The notes: a model not told the origin generated them from the letters alone. A DNA stretch of 64,000 nucleotides from an uncultured Coriobacteriaceae bacterium (GCA_902777325.1 CACYTH010000004.1:144027-208026), one strand, 5' to 3'. Counted from the stretch's first letter, positions 43,859 to 54,841 are shown. Translations and numbers: made by a program.

Positions 43859-44012
43859 CGTGCAACTAATCCCGTTAGTGTGTCGCGCGGAGGTGCAGAC
43901 GCCTCTCGATAACGGACTCCGGACCGTAAAAGCGCAGGTCGAACTCGCCCGCCGATGGCTTCTGCGAGGTGATGATCAGCTCGCGTGACACACTAACGGG
44001 ATAAGTTGCACG
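43859..44012. mobile_element. 154-bp MITE-like element with 31-bp inverted repeats
   Basis: Left arm 43859-43889 and right arm 43982-44012 are inverted repeats with two mismatches, containing CCCGTTAGTGTGTC. The inside is open on the minus strand for 38 codons (43991 to stop at 43875), starting GTG in the right arm and stopping TAA in the left, with ordinary codon use. The TTAGTGTGTC core also occurs in the hairpins at 16384, 17444 and 35597. It may be an insertion-sequence remnant. Confidence 0.7.
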
Positions 44013-44051
44013 AATCGACGCTCTCCGCTCCGCAAAGCAACCTCAACACAT

Positions 44052-44086
44052 GAAAAGGGCCGTGGCACGCTTGGTGCCACGGCCCT
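44052..44086 (-). terminator. Rho-independent terminator
   Basis: 13-bp stem (44056-44068 with 44074-44086) and TTTTC on the minus strand, just after the GH1 gene. Confidence 0.92.
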
Positions 44087-44124
44087 CGCCTAGCGTTTCA
44101 GCGGCTCAATCGCCGCAACCGACC

Positions 44125-45636
<1,512 letters not shown>

Positions 45637-45778
45637 TTAGCATTTCAATCTTAGAATGTGGGAACCTTCTCACAGTCACATGAGGCGCGATCCATCGACA
45701 GATGGCATCCGCCCGAATGCAGGCGTGACAGCTTGGCATACGGCTACAGGTTGGCGAGAAAACAGGCGCGGCCGGCCT

Positions 45779-47104
45779 TTATGCGAGGCGCTCGACTCCC
45801 TCGGAGGTCACGCGCGCCAGGAAATGCGGCGTCCGTGCGGGAGGATTGCTTCCCAGGCTATAGGCGGAGAGCAGCATGCGCTCACCGTCGTCGAGCTTCT
45901 CCTCGCTGGATGAGTAGAGCGTGGCCAGCACGTCGCCCTTGGTCACCCGGTCCCCCACCTTGCGGTTGAGGATGATGCCCGCCGTGAGGTCTACGGCGTC
46001 GTCCTTGGTCGCCCTGCCCGCGCCAAGGGCTGCAGAGGCAAGGCCGCAACGCTCGGCATCCATGCTCTTGACCCACCCGCTGACGGGAGCCAGCAGCTCG
46101 CGTGTGCAACGCGCCTGCTCAAAGACGCCGTAGTCGTCCGCGACACGCTCGTCTCCGCCCTGCGCCGACACCATCTGACGGAACTTCTTGAGCGCGGCAC
46201 CGCTCTCCACCTGCCGGCGCGCGAGGTCGCGGCAGCTGATGAGCGTGCCCTTGTGCGCGAGAAAGAGCATGTTGGCAGCCAGCTCCAGGCAGGTCTCGGT
46301 GATGTCCTCGGGCGCGCATCCCTTGAGGACGTCGATGGCCTCGCGAACCTCAAGCGAGTTGCCGATCGCGTTGCCCAGGGGTTGGTCCATGTTGGTGATC
46401 AGTGCGACGGTGGTGCGGTGCACCTTCTCGCCGATGTCCACCATCGCCCGTGCCAGCGCCTCGGCGTCGTCGAAGGTCTTCATGAAGGCGCCGCTGCCGC
46501 ACTTGACGTCCAGCAGGATGCAGTCCGCGCCCGCCGCGATCTTCTTGCTCATGATCGACGACGCAATGAGCGGAATGGAGTCGACCGTTGCCGTCACGTC
46601 GCGCAGGGCGTAGAGCTTCTTGTCCGCCGGCACGAGGTTGGCTGTCTGGCCCACCACCGCCACGCCCACGTTGCGCACGATGTCGAGAAAGCGGTCGTGC
46701 TCGATCTCCACGGAGAAGCCGGGGATGGACTCGAGCTTGTCCAGCGTCCCGCCCGTGTGGCCAAGGCCGCGCCCGCTCATCTTTGCCACGGGCACTCCCG
46801 TCGAGGCCACGATGGGCGCCACGGCGAGGGTGGTCTTGTCGCCCACGCCGCCGGTGGAGTGCTTGTCCACCTTGATGCCCGGCAGCGAGGAGAGGTCCAT
46901 CATCTCGCCCGAGCAGGCCATCTCCCAGGTGAGCCAGCTGATCTCGCGCGGGGTCATGCCCTTGAAGAAGATGGCCATGGCAAGCGCGGACGCCTGGTAG
47001 TCGGGGATGGTTCCCGCGACGTAGCCGGAGACGAAGTAGTTGATCTCTTGTGGCGTCAGCTCGAGCCCGTCGCGCTTGCGCTTGATGATGTCGTACATGC
47101 GCAT
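45779..47104 (-). CDS. deoA: Pyrimidine-nucleoside (thymidine) phosphorylase
   Basis: 441 residues. It phosphorolyses thymidine, deoxyuridine or uridine to base plus (deoxy)ribose 1-phosphate. Signatures are KHSTGGVGDKT (K81), SGRGLGHTGGTLDKLE near 110 and the C-terminal domain with LNRKVGDRVTKGDVLATLY. Without biochemical data the pdp/deoA specificity is open. GGGAGG precedes ATG 47104. It follows cdd by 54 bases in the same direction. Confidence 0.93.
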   Translation of the reverse strand: MRMYDIIKRKRDGLELTPQEINYFVSGYVAGTIPDYQASALAMAIFFKGMTPREISWLTWEMACSGEMMDLSSLPGIKVDKHSTGGVGDKTTLAVAPIVASTGVPVAKMSGRGLGHTGGTLDKLESIPGFSVEIEHDRFLDIVRNVGVAVVGQTANLVPADKKLYALRDVTATVDSIPLIASSIMSKKIAAGADCILLDVKCGSGAFMKTFDDAEALARAMVDIGEKVHRTTVALITNMDQPLGNAIGNSLEVREAIDVLKGCAPEDITETCLELAANMLFLAHKGTLISCRDLARRQVESGAALKKFRQMVSAQGGDERVADDYGVFEQARCTRELLAPVSGWVKSMDAERCGLASAALGAGRATKDDAVDLTAGIILNRKVGDRVTKGDVLATLYSSSEEKLDDGERMLLSAYSLGSNPPARTPHFLARVTSEGVERLA

Positions 47105-47158
47105 GGTAGCCTCCCTCTCTGGAAAGCCAAGTATCCGCCAGGTGCCGGGCGTTGCGGC

Positions 47159-47572
47159 CTACCTCAGGTTGTCTGGCCCAAAGCCCTCGGGGAGCAGCTC
47201 GCGCAGCAGGTAGACGCGCGGCTCGGCGTCCGAGCGGCCGAGCACGATGCGGAAGCTCGCGGGGTCGCAGAACTCCATCATCACCTGTCGGCACACGCCG
47301 CACGGCGCGCAGATCTCCGGTGCTGGCTGGCCCTCGGGACCGCCCACCACGGCGATGGCCTCAAAGTCGCGCTGGCCGTCGTACACGGCTTTGAAGAAGG
47401 CTGTGCGCTCGGCGCAGTTGCTGGGCGTGTAGGCGGCATTCTCGATGTTGCACCCCTGGTAGACGGTACCGTCTGCGCAGAGCAGCGCGGCGCCGACCGC
47501 CCAGTGCGAGTAGGGCGTGTACGCGTGCTCCCGCGCCTCGAATGCCAGCTCCACCAGCTTGCCGTCGTCCAT
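47159..47572 (-). CDS. cdd: Cytidine deaminase
   Basis: 137 residues from the ATG at 47572 with AGGAG upstream (a GTG lies six bases before). Zinc site: CNIENAAYTPSNCAERTA with the proton-shuttling Glu in CAE, and PCGVCRQ. It converts cytidine or deoxycytidine to uridine or deoxyuridine, feeding the pyrimidine phosphorylase encoded next. Confidence 0.95.
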   Translation of the reverse strand: MDDGKLVELAFEAREHAYTPYSHWAVGAALLCADGTVYQGCNIENAAYTPSNCAERTAFFKAVYDGQRDFEAIAVVGGPEGQPAPEICAPCGVCRQVMMEFCDPASFRIVLGRSDAEPRVYLLRELLPEGFGPDNLR

Positions 47573-47680
47573 TGCCACTCCTGCCGTCGGTTGTTTGTAG
47601 GCTCATTATAGGGCCGCAGGCGAGAGGCGCGCGCTGGCCGACCGTCGGCGGTTTTGGGACATCGGCTGGCCTCGACGCAC

Positions 47681-47740
47681 ACTAGTCCGCTCTGGCGGAC
47701 GGAACGGAGGCCGGTTCCGGCTCTGGCGACGGACCAGTCG
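47681..47740. repeat. Single copy of the 62-bp intergenic repeat family
   Basis: ACTAGTCCGCTCTGGCGGAC at the start, GACGGACCAGTCG at the end, matching the units at 12944, 39436 and 59471. Confidence 0.75.
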
Positions 47741-47763
47741 CCGTCAGACGCATCCGCGACATG

Positions 47764-47799
47764 CAAAAAAGGAGCCTCCCGGAGATTCCGAGAGGCTCC
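47764..47799 (-). terminator. Rho-independent terminator of the nucleoside transporter operon
   Basis: GGAGCCTC (47771-47778) pairs with GAGGCTCC (47792-47799), with six Ts on the minus strand. Confidence 0.92.
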
Positions 47800-47833
47800 C
47801 TGCCTAGCATATGCAGTCTCAAGCTGCTCGCTT

Positions 47834-48754
47834 TTAGCGAGAACCCTTGACGTAGGGCACGCCGTCGGCCTTGGGGGCCACGGAGCGACCAACAAAGAGG
47901 ATAAGCACGATGATGGTCATCGCGTAGGGCAGCATGGACAGGATCTGGCTGGGAATCACGAAGTCGCCACCGCCCAGCATGACAACCAGCGCCTGGGTGA
48001 AGCCAAAGAGCAGACAGGCACCGTAGGCGCCAAAGGGCGTCCACTTGCCAAAGATGACCGCTGCCATGGCAATGAAGCCGTGGCCAGAAATGGCCGTCTG
48101 AGTGAACTGCGAGATGATAGCGATGGTCATGGAAGCGCCGCCAAAGCCCGCAAACATGCCAGAGAGCAGCACGCAGACGTAGCGCACCTTGTAGACGTCG
48201 ATGCCCAGGGTATCGGCAGCTGCGGGATGCTCGCCGACGGCGCGCACACGCAGGCCCCACTTGGTCTTGTAGAGCACGAACCACATCGCAACGGTGAACA
48301 GCAGTGCAAGCACGGTGGTCACGTTGACGTTGAGGCTGGAGTAGGCCGTGCCCGCCAGGCCCTTCTCGCCCAGGATCTTGGGCAGCTTGGGGGCGATGGG
48401 GCTCATGGCCGCACCGTCAAAGAAGCGACGGCAGGCAAAGAGGGCCAGGCCCGGTGCCAGCATGTTGATGGCCACGCCGCTGATGGTCTGGTCCGCAGCA
48501 AAGCTGACCGAAGCCACCGCATGCAGCAGGGCGATTAGTGCGCCACAGGCACCGGCAGCAAGGAACCCGATCCACGGATTGCCCGAGAAGTAGCTTGCCG
48601 AAGCGCCTGCTACGGCGCCGATGACCATCATGCCCTCGATACCGATGTTGGTGACGCCGGAGCGCTCGGAGATGACACCTGCCAGACCGCCAAAGACAAG
48701 CGGCGTGGAATACATGAGGGTGATGCCTATCAACAGAATGAGATTCTCGAACAT
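47834..48754 (-). CDS. Nucleoside ABC transporter permease (second)
   Basis: 306 residues, about eight to nine membrane helices, BPD_transp_2-type. YSTPLVFGGLAGVISERSG and NIGIEGMMVIGAV near the N-terminus and VGEHPAAADTLGIDVYKVR in the cytoplasmic loop are typical of the NupQ/YufQ-like permease of BMP transporters. Last gene of the transporter operon, starting three bases after the preceding permease. Confidence 0.92.
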   Translation of the reverse strand: MFENLILLIGITLMYSTPLVFGGLAGVISERSGVTNIGIEGMMVIGAVAGASASYFSGNPWIGFLAAGACGALIALLHAVASVSFAADQTISGVAINMLAPGLALFACRRFFDGAAMSPIAPKLPKILGEKGLAGTAYSSLNVNVTTVLALLFTVAMWFVLYKTKWGLRVRAVGEHPAAADTLGIDVYKVRYVCVLLSGMFAGFGGASMTIAIISQFTQTAISGHGFIAMAAVIFGKWTPFGAYGACLLFGFTQALVVMLGGGDFVIPSQILSMLPYAMTIIVLILFVGRSVAPKADGVPYVKGSR

Positions 48755-48757
48755 CGC

Positions 48758-49930
48758 CTACACCTCCTTCTCGGGAAGCGGCGTACCATCCTTGGAGACC
48801 CTGACGTTCTCCTGGTCCTTGCGCCTCTTGGCCACCATGTTGGCGAGAACCGGGGTGAGTCCAGGAAGTGCGGTAAAGAACACGATGGTGCCGATCATGA
48901 TGTTGATGATGTCGGACGGAGCACCCATGGTCTGCTGCACCGACATGCCGCCATAGATGAGCGAAGCGAACAGGATGCTTGCGGGAATGCAGCCAAGGGG
49001 CGAGCATGCGGCAATGAAGGCCACCGACATGCCATTGAAGCCATACCCCTCCATACCAGCCAAAAGCGTGATGGTGTGCGGAGCGATGCCCGTGACGGCA
49101 AGAGCACCAGCGAGACCGCAGAAGGCGCCAGCGATGAGCATGGAAAGCACGATGTTACGCTCGACCGAGATGCCGGAGAAGCGTGCGGCGTCTCGGTTGA
49201 ATCCCACGGCGCGCAGCTCGTATCCAAGCTTGGTGCGGGTGAGGATGATGCTCGCGAGAATCGCAATCAACACCGCAATGATGAAGCCATAGTTGAGGTC
49301 CGTCTTGAGCAGGATCTCGCGCAGCCAAGGAATGTTGGACAGGAACTCCTTGCCCGCGTCCGACTTCTTCCAGTTGCCGAGAATCATCGTGTAGCTTCGC
49401 GGGTTGACGGCAAGAGCGCTCGAGGAGTTGGGCTTGTGGAAGGTATCGCTCATGACGACGTAATTGCACAGGTAGAAGACGATCCAGTTGCACATGATGG
49501 AGGTAATGACCTCATGGATGCCAAAGTGGGCCTTGAGCCAGCCGACAAAGGCGCCCAGCGCCGCGCCGCCGAGGATGCCTGCGGCGAGCACGATGGGAAC
49601 CTGCAAGGGCATGGGAAGGTTGAGCTTGACGCCCACGATGGTGGCAAGCACGGTGCCAAGAATGTATTGGCCCTCTGCTCCGATGTTGAAGAGGCCCGTC
49701 TTGAAGGCGAAGGCCACCGAGACGCCGGTGAGCAGGATGGGCGTGGCCTTGATGAACACATTGGCAATGTACTTGGGCCTGCCGAAGGCGCCATGGAAGA
49801 GTGCCGCAAAAGCCGAAATCGGGTTATAGCCTGCGGCGATGAGCACGACTGCCGAGATGGCAAATCCCACGAGAACAGCCATGAGTGCCGCAGCAAAGCG
49901 ACCGCGCAAAAACTTCTCGAGCTTGCTCAC
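48758..49930 (-). CDS. Nucleoside ABC transporter permease (first)
   Basis: 390 residues, eight or more membrane helices, BPD_transp_2-type. FKTGLFNIGAEGQYILG near 80-96 and the coupling-loop AVGFNRDAARFSGISVERN match NupP/YufP-like permeases. Its ATG overlaps the ATPase stop by four bases, so they are coupled. It forms the channel with the second permease. Confidence 0.93.
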   Translation of the reverse strand: MSKLEKFLRGRFAAALMAVLVGFAISAVVLIAAGYNPISAFAALFHGAFGRPKYIANVFIKATPILLTGVSVAFAFKTGLFNIGAEGQYILGTVLATIVGVKLNLPMPLQVPIVLAAGILGGAALGAFVGWLKAHFGIHEVITSIMCNWIVFYLCNYVVMSDTFHKPNSSSALAVNPRSYTMILGNWKKSDAGKEFLSNIPWLREILLKTDLNYGFIIAVLIAILASIILTRTKLGYELRAVGFNRDAARFSGISVERNIVLSMLIAGAFCGLAGALAVTGIAPHTITLLAGMEGYGFNGMSVAFIAACSPLGCIPASILFASLIYGGMSVQQTMGAPSDIINIMIGTIVFFTALPGLTPVLANMVAKRRKDQENVRVSKDGTPLPEKEV

Positions 49931-51456
49931 TTCGCCTCACCTCCTGCCATGAGAAGACCGAGCTGGTTCTCGTCCACGGTGCCCTGGGCGAAGGTGCCCG
50001 TAATCTGACCGTGGTAGATGACCGCGATGGTGTCGGAGACGTCCATGACCTCGTCGAGCTCGAAGCTGATGAGCAGGATGGCCGCACCGCGATCGCGCTC
50101 GGCGATGAGCGTCTTGTGCACGAACTCGATGGCACCGACGTCCAGGCCACGAGTGGGCTGGAAGGCGATGAGCAGGTTGGGGCTTGCCGTAACCATACGG
50201 GCGATGATGGCCTTCTGCTGGTTGCCGCCCGACAGTCCGCTCATGCGCTCGTCCTCGCTGCCAGCGGGACGGATGTCAAACTCCTTGATAAGCTTGGTGG
50301 TGTACTCGCGCATCTTGTCGTAGTCGAGCGTGATGCCCGCGCCAAACTCGTCGTCGGCATGGCGCTCGAGGGCGGTGTTCTCGCTCACGGTGAAGGGCAG
50401 CACCAAGCCCCAGCGATGACGGTCGGACGGGATGGTCGCGACCTTCTTGAGGTAGGTGTTGCGCGGCGTGGTGTTGGCAATCTCCTCGCCGTTGATCTTG
50501 ATCGAGCCGCTCTCGGCCTTGACGATGTTGGTGATGGCATCCACCAGCTCCTGCTGGCCGTTGCCATCGATGCCGGCGATACCCACAATCTCGCCTGCGC
50601 GTACGTCAAGGTTGAGGCCGCGCACCTGCTCGATGCCACGGTCGTCCTTGACGGTGAGGTCACGGATGGAGAGCACAGTCTCGCCCGGATGGGCGGGGGT
50701 CTTCTCGACGGTCAGGTTGACGTTGCGGCCGACCATCTTGGAGGCCAGCTCGGTCTCGTTGGACTGGTGGACGTCGACCGTGCCCATGTACACGCCGCGG
50801 CGGATGATGGAGCACTCGTCGGCGGACTGCATGATCTCCTTGAGCTTGTGCGTGATGATGATGATCGTCTTGCCCTTGGCAATGAGATCATGCATGATCT
50901 CGATAAGCTTCTCGATCTCCTGCGGCGTGAGGACGGCCGTCGGCTCGTCCAGAATCAGCACCTCGGCACCACGATAGAGCGCCTTGAGGATCTCGACGCG
51001 CTGCTGCATGCCCACCGTGATGTCCTGGATCTTGGCATCCGGGTCGACGTCAAAGCCGTACTCGTTAACAAGCTCCATGACCTCCTTGCGCGCGCGGGCC
51101 ATGTCGAGGACGCCAGCCGCGCCACAGACCTCGTCGCCCAAGATGATGTTCTCGGTCACGGTGAAGTTCTCCACCAGCATGAAGTGCTGGTGGACCATGC
51201 CGATGCCATGCTTGATGGCTTCGGTTGGGTTGGTAATGCTGACCTTCTCGCCGCCCATGAAGATGTCGCCCTCGTCAGCCTGGTAGAGGCCATAGAGGAT
51301 GTTCATGAGCGTGGTCTTTCCGGCGCCGTTCTCGCCCAGGATCGCGTGGACCGTCTGCTTCTTGACGTCCAAGTCCACATAATCGAGGGCCGTGAACTGC
51401 CCGAAGGTCTTAAGAATGCCGTGCATCTGCACCGCATACTCCGGACTCGCTTCCAC
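49927..51456 (-). CDS. Nucleoside ABC transporter ATP-binding protein (two ABC domains)
   Basis: 509 residues starting at GTG 51456 with GGGAGG seven bases upstream; a frame reaching back to 51612 lacks start signals. Two ABC domains: Walker A LGENGAGKTT near 39, VHQHFMLVENFTV, a first signature region (QDITVGMQQR) and Walker B VLILDEPTA; the second domain has GIDGNGQQELVD, LSGGNQQK and LLIAFQPTRGLD. This is the NupO/YufO-like ATPase of BMP-dependent importers. Confidence 0.93.
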   Translation of the reverse strand: MEASPEYAVQMHGILKTFGQFTALDYVDLDVKKQTVHAILGENGAGKTTLMNILYGLYQADEGDIFMGGEKVSITNPTEAIKHGIGMVHQHFMLVENFTVTENIILGDEVCGAAGVLDMARARKEVMELVNEYGFDVDPDAKIQDITVGMQQRVEILKALYRGAEVLILDEPTAVLTPQEIEKLIEIMHDLIAKGKTIIIITHKLKEIMQSADECSIIRRGVYMGTVDVHQSNETELASKMVGRNVNLTVEKTPAHPGETVLSIRDLTVKDDRGIEQVRGLNLDVRAGEIVGIAGIDGNGQQELVDAITNIVKAESGSIKINGEEIANTTPRNTYLKKVATIPSDRHRWGLVLPFTVSENTALERHADDEFGAGITLDYDKMREYTTKLIKEFDIRPAGSEDERMSGLSGGNQQKAIIARMVTASPNLLIAFQPTRGLDVGAIEFVHKTLIAERDRGAAILLISFELDEVMDVSDTIAVIYHGQITGTFAQGTVDENQLGLLMAGGEAK

Positions 51457-51631
51457 GTGCCACCTCCCTAGATTGACTCCGCATACATGATAATTGACCG
51501 CACCCTGTGGAGGATGCGTGAACGCGATACTTTTTGTTCCCGAAATGGCACAGAAACGCAGGCATATACCGACTGCATAACCAGTCGAGCGCAAAGGTCG
51601 TCTTGTGCTCAAACCGACGCATCATCTCGAG

Positions 51632-51665
51632 AAAAAAGGAGCGCACCTTTGATGATGCGCTCCTT
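51632..51665 (-). terminator. Terminator between bmpA and the transporter ATPase gene
   Basis: AAGGAGCGCA (51636-51645) pairs with TGCGCTCCTT (51656-51665), with a T run on the minus strand. It probably lets the binding protein be made in excess over the membrane parts. Confidence 0.88.
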
Positions 51666-51690
51666 GTTAAACACGTATGTACGCGAAGCC

Positions 51691-52746
51691 TTAGAGGGAA
51701 GCCACGAACTCGTCGAGGGTCTCCTTGGTGTCGGGAACGACGATCTCGCCGCTCTTGATCTTCTCGAAGATCTCGAGGGCAGCCTCGTAAATGTCGTCGG
51801 GCAGCTTGTCGTGCGTGGGAGCGATGCCCACGGCGTCCTCGGCAGCACCGAGAACGATGTTCTCGCCGCCAGCGATGGAACCGTCGATGATGCCGTTGGA
51901 GACGTTGACGACAGCCTCGTCAACCTTCTTGAGGGCGGAGGAGATGATGGTGGTGTAGTCAGGGAAGAGGGCAGCCTGGTCGGAGTCGACACCGATGCTC
52001 CAGACGCCAGCCTCATTGCAAGCCTCGAGCATGCCCACACCAGAACCACCAGCGGCGTGGAACAGGACGTCGCAGCCGTCCTTGATCATCTTCTGGGCGA
52101 TGGACTTGCCCTTGGCAGCGTCCGTGAAGGACTCGGCATACTGGCCCTGGTAGGCAACGGACTTGCCCTGCTCCTTGTTGGCGTACTCGATACCGCCGTA
52201 ATAACCGAACTCGAACTGCTGGATGGTCTCACTGGGCTCGCCACCGATGAAGCCAACCTTGCCAGACTCGCTCATGCGACCGGCAATGTAGCCCACGACG
52301 AAGGAGGGCTCCTGGGCGTTGAACAGAACGCCGGTCAGGTTCTCGGCGCCAGTGTCATTGGTGGAGTCGATAATGGCAAAGCGGACGTCGGGGTTCTGAT
52401 CAGCAGCGTTGTTGACAGCCTCGCCCATCATGAAGCCAACGCCCCAGACGAGATCGGAACCGTCGTCGACGGCCTTGTCGAGGTTGGTCGCGTAGTCGGA
52501 ATTCTGCTTGGACTCAATGTAGGAGACATCCCAGCCGTTGTCGTCAGCAAGCTGCTGCATGCCGGCCCAGGCGAGCTGGTTGAAGGACTGGTCGTTGACG
52601 CCGCCCACGTCGGTGACCATCTCGACCTTGACGGTGTCGTTACCCGCATCCTCGCTCGCGCCGCCGCCGCAACCGGCCAGAGCGGCAAGAGCGCCAACAC
52701 CCATGGTGGTGGCAAAGGTACGACGAGTCATCTTGGCATCGAACAT
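51691..52746 (-). CDS. BMP-family nucleoside-binding lipoprotein
   Basis: 351 residues from the ATG at 52746 after AGGGAGAG. The signal has TRRTFATTMG and the lipobox LAALAGC, so export may use Tat. The mature part follows the BMP/PnrA pattern: TDVGGVNDQSFNQLAWAGM, WGVGFMMGEAV, FNAQEPSFVVGYIAG, KVGFIGG and GVDSDQAALFP. It captures purine or pyrimidine nucleosides for the ABC importer encoded next. Confidence 0.94.
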   Translation of the reverse strand: MFDAKMTRRTFATTMGVGALAALAGCGGGASEDAGNDTVKVEMVTDVGGVNDQSFNQLAWAGMQQLADDNGWDVSYIESKQNSDYATNLDKAVDDGSDLVWGVGFMMGEAVNNAADQNPDVRFAIIDSTNDTGAENLTGVLFNAQEPSFVVGYIAGRMSESGKVGFIGGEPSETIQQFEFGYYGGIEYANKEQGKSVAYQGQYAESFTDAAKGKSIAQKMIKDGCDVLFHAAGGSGVGMLEACNEAGVWSIGVDSDQAALFPDYTTIISSALKKVDEAVVNVSNGIIDGSIAGGENIVLGAAEDAVGIAPTHDKLPDDIYEAALEIFEKIKSGEIVVPDTKETLDEFVASL

Positions 52747-52824
52747 ACGCACTCTCCCTTTTTCCTGCGCGTCTGCGACCCCGTGTCGCAGGTCCGCTTT
52801 CTCCACGAGGTCGCCCTCGCATTT

Positions 52825-52856
52825 ACCAGAGTTCACATACACCAGAGTTCACATAC
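52825..52856 (-). repeat. 16-bp perfect tandem repeat upstream of bmpA
   Basis: ACCAGAGTTCACATAC occurs twice in tandem on the + strand, about 80-110 bases before bmpA and 18 bases past the deoD stop. A TATAGT box on the minus strand lies at 52864-52869. The repeat could bind a regulator. Confidence 0.8.
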
Positions 52857-52873
52857 ACGAAACACTATAACGC

Positions 52874-53587
52874 TTACTCCGCGTTCTGTGCAGCCACGTC
52901 GAGCGCTATTTCCATCATCTCGGTGAAACTGTTCTGGCGATCCTCAGCCGAGAGGCTCCCATCGCGCAGCACGAGGTCCGAAACGGTCATGATGCCGAGC
53001 GCACGCTTGCCCGCCGCGACGGCGTTGAGGTAGAGCGCGGCCGCCTCCATCTCCACGCCAAGCACACCCATGGAGGCCCAGGCCTCGCTGCCGGAGCTGT
53101 CGCTGTAGAAGACGTCGGACGACAGCAGGTTGCCCACGTGATAGCGGGCCCCGCGCGCCTCCGCCGCCTCGACCGCCTGGCGCAGCATGGTGAAGTCGGC
53201 GATCGGCGCGATGGTGCCAGGCAGCTTGTACTGCGCGGCAAAATTGGAGTCGGTGCAGGCGCCCTGGCCGATGAGAATGTCGCGAAGCTCGACCCCTGGC
53301 GCCAGGCCGCCGGCGCTGCCGATGCGGATGATGGCGTCCACGTCATAGAAGTGATACAGCTCGTACGAGTAGATAGCGATGGAGGGGATTCCCATGCCAC
53401 TGCCCATGACCGAGATGCGTTTGCCCTGGTAGGTGCCCGTGTAGCCAAACATGTTGCGGACCTGGTTGAAGCAGACGACGTCGCTCAGGTAGTTCTCGGC
53501 GACGTACTTGGCGCGCAGCGGGTCGCCGGGCATGAGCACGACCTTGGCGATGTCGCCCTTCTGTGCGGAGTTGTGAGGCGTAGGCAT
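52874..53587 (-). CDS. deoD: Purine-nucleoside phosphorylase DeoD
   Basis: 237 residues from the ATG at 53587 after AAGGGAG. PNP/UDP family: MPGDPLRAKYVAENYL at the N-terminus, MGSGMGIPSIAIYSYEL near 60, IRIGSAGGLAP, GVEMEAAALY and TVSDLVL. It cleaves purine (deoxy)nucleosides with phosphate. Next to deoB in the same direction (66-base gap). Confidence 0.95.
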   Translation of the reverse strand: MPTPHNSAQKGDIAKVVLMPGDPLRAKYVAENYLSDVVCFNQVRNMFGYTGTYQGKRISVMGSGMGIPSIAIYSYELYHFYDVDAIIRIGSAGGLAPGVELRDILIGQGACTDSNFAAQYKLPGTIAPIADFTMLRQAVEAAEARGARYHVGNLLSSDVFYSDSSGSEAWASMGVLGVEMEAAALYLNAVAAGKRALGIMTVSDLVLRDGSLSAEDRQNSFTEMMEIALDVAAQNAE

Positions 53588-53653
53588 GATGCACTCCCTT
53601 CGTCGGTCTTTTGTCATGCAAGCCATGGGGTATGCGCGCCCCATGGCGGGACG

Positions 53654-54841
53654 TCACGATTGAAGAATGGATGCGAGGCGGCTCTCCCCCACCTCGAGCG
53701 GACTTGCCCCCAGGTAGTCGAGCACGGTTGCGGAGAGGTCCGCAAAGGTGGGCAGCGTGCCCAGGTTGGCGCCCTGGCGCACGCGCGGGCCGGCCACGAG
53801 CCACGCGACGCACTCGCGGCTGTGGTCGGTGGACGGGGTCACCGGATCGCAGCCGTGGTCGGCCGTGATCATCAGCAGGTCGTCCTCGCGCAGCTTTGCG
53901 AGCATCTCGGGCAACTTGGCGTCAAAGTAGCTGATAGCCTTGGCGTAGCCGTCCACGTCGTTGCGGTGGCCGTAGATCATGTCGGTATCCACCAGGTTGG
54001 TGTAGCAGAGCCCATTGAAGTCGCGGTCCATCCACGCCAGGGTCTTGTCGATTCCGTCGGGGTTGTCCCTGGTGAGGATGTGGTCGGTGGTGCCCCTGCC
54101 GGCAAAGAGGTCGAAGATCTTGCCCACGGCGAGCACGTCGAAGCCCTCCTCCTTGAGGCGGTCGAGCATCGTCGTGCCCGTCGGCTCGAGCGAGTAGTCG
54201 TGGCGGCGCTTGGTGCGCTGGTAGGGCCACTCGCCCTCAAAGGGACGCGCAATGACGCGACCCACGCCATGCTCACCCTGCAGCTGCTCGCGGGCGATGT
54301 GGCAGTACTCGTAGAGCTGCTCCACGGGCACCACGCTCTCGTGCGCGGCAATCTGGAAGACGCTGTCAGCCGAGGTGTAGACGATAAGCGCGCCGGTCTC
54401 CACCTGCTCGCGGCCGTAGTCGCGGATGACGTCGGTGCCGGAGTAGGGCAGGTTGCAGATGACCTTGCGACCGGTGGCCTTCTCGAAGGGCTCGATCACC
54501 TCGGGCGGAAAGCCCTGAGGGTAGGTGGGGAACGGCCGTGGGCTGATGACGCCCGCCATCTCCCAGTGCCCGACCGTGCTGTCCTTGCCCTGGCTGGTCT
54601 CCTGCATGCGCGCGAAGGCGCCGGTCGGGGCCGCGATGGACGCGAGCGAGTGCTCGTAGACCGACTCGAGAGCGCCGTCGATGTTGCAAAGCCCCAGCTG
54701 CGTGAGGTTGGGGATGTTGAAGTGCGGACTTGTGGCGCAGGCACAGAGCGTGTTTGAGCCCTCGTCGCCCCATGCGGCAGCGTCGGGCATCTCGCCGATC
54801 CCAAAGCTGTCGAGCACGATGACAAAGACGCGTTTGCCCAT
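53654..54841 (-). CDS. deoB: Phosphopentomutase DeoB
   Basis: 395 residues from the ATG at 54841. Alkaline-phosphatase-superfamily enzyme: VIVLDSFGIGEMPDA at the N-terminus, the phosphorylated Thr region STVGHWEMAG near 88-97, NLVDTDMIYGHRND and LMITADHGCDPVTPSTDHSRE. It converts ribose or deoxyribose 1-phosphate to the 5-phosphate for DeoC or the pentose pathway. First gene of the deoB-deoD-transporter series, divergent from psuK. Confidence 0.95.
   Translation of the reverse strand: MGKRVFVIVLDSFGIGEMPDAAAWGDEGSNTLCACATSPHFNIPNLTQLGLCNIDGALESVYEHSLASIAAPTGAFARMQETSQGKDSTVGHWEMAGVISPRPFPTYPQGFPPEVIEPFEKATGRKVICNLPYSGTDVIRDYGREQVETGALIVYTSADSVFQIAAHESVVPVEQLYEYCHIAREQLQGEHGVGRVIARPFEGEWPYQRTKRRHDYSLEPTGTTMLDRLKEEGFDVLAVGKIFDLFAGRGTTDHILTRDNPDGIDKTLAWMDRDFNGLCYTNLVDTDMIYGHRNDVDGYAKAISYFDAKLPEMLAKLREDDLLMITADHGCDPVTPSTDHSRECVAWLVAGPRVRQGANLGTLPTFADLSATVLDYLGASPLEVGESRLASILQS

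Noticed and set aside
43875..43991. 38-codon minus-strand gene inside the MITE-like element
   Set aside because: Start and stop lie in the inverted repeats, there is no ribosome-binding site and no recognised family; kept only as part of the element.
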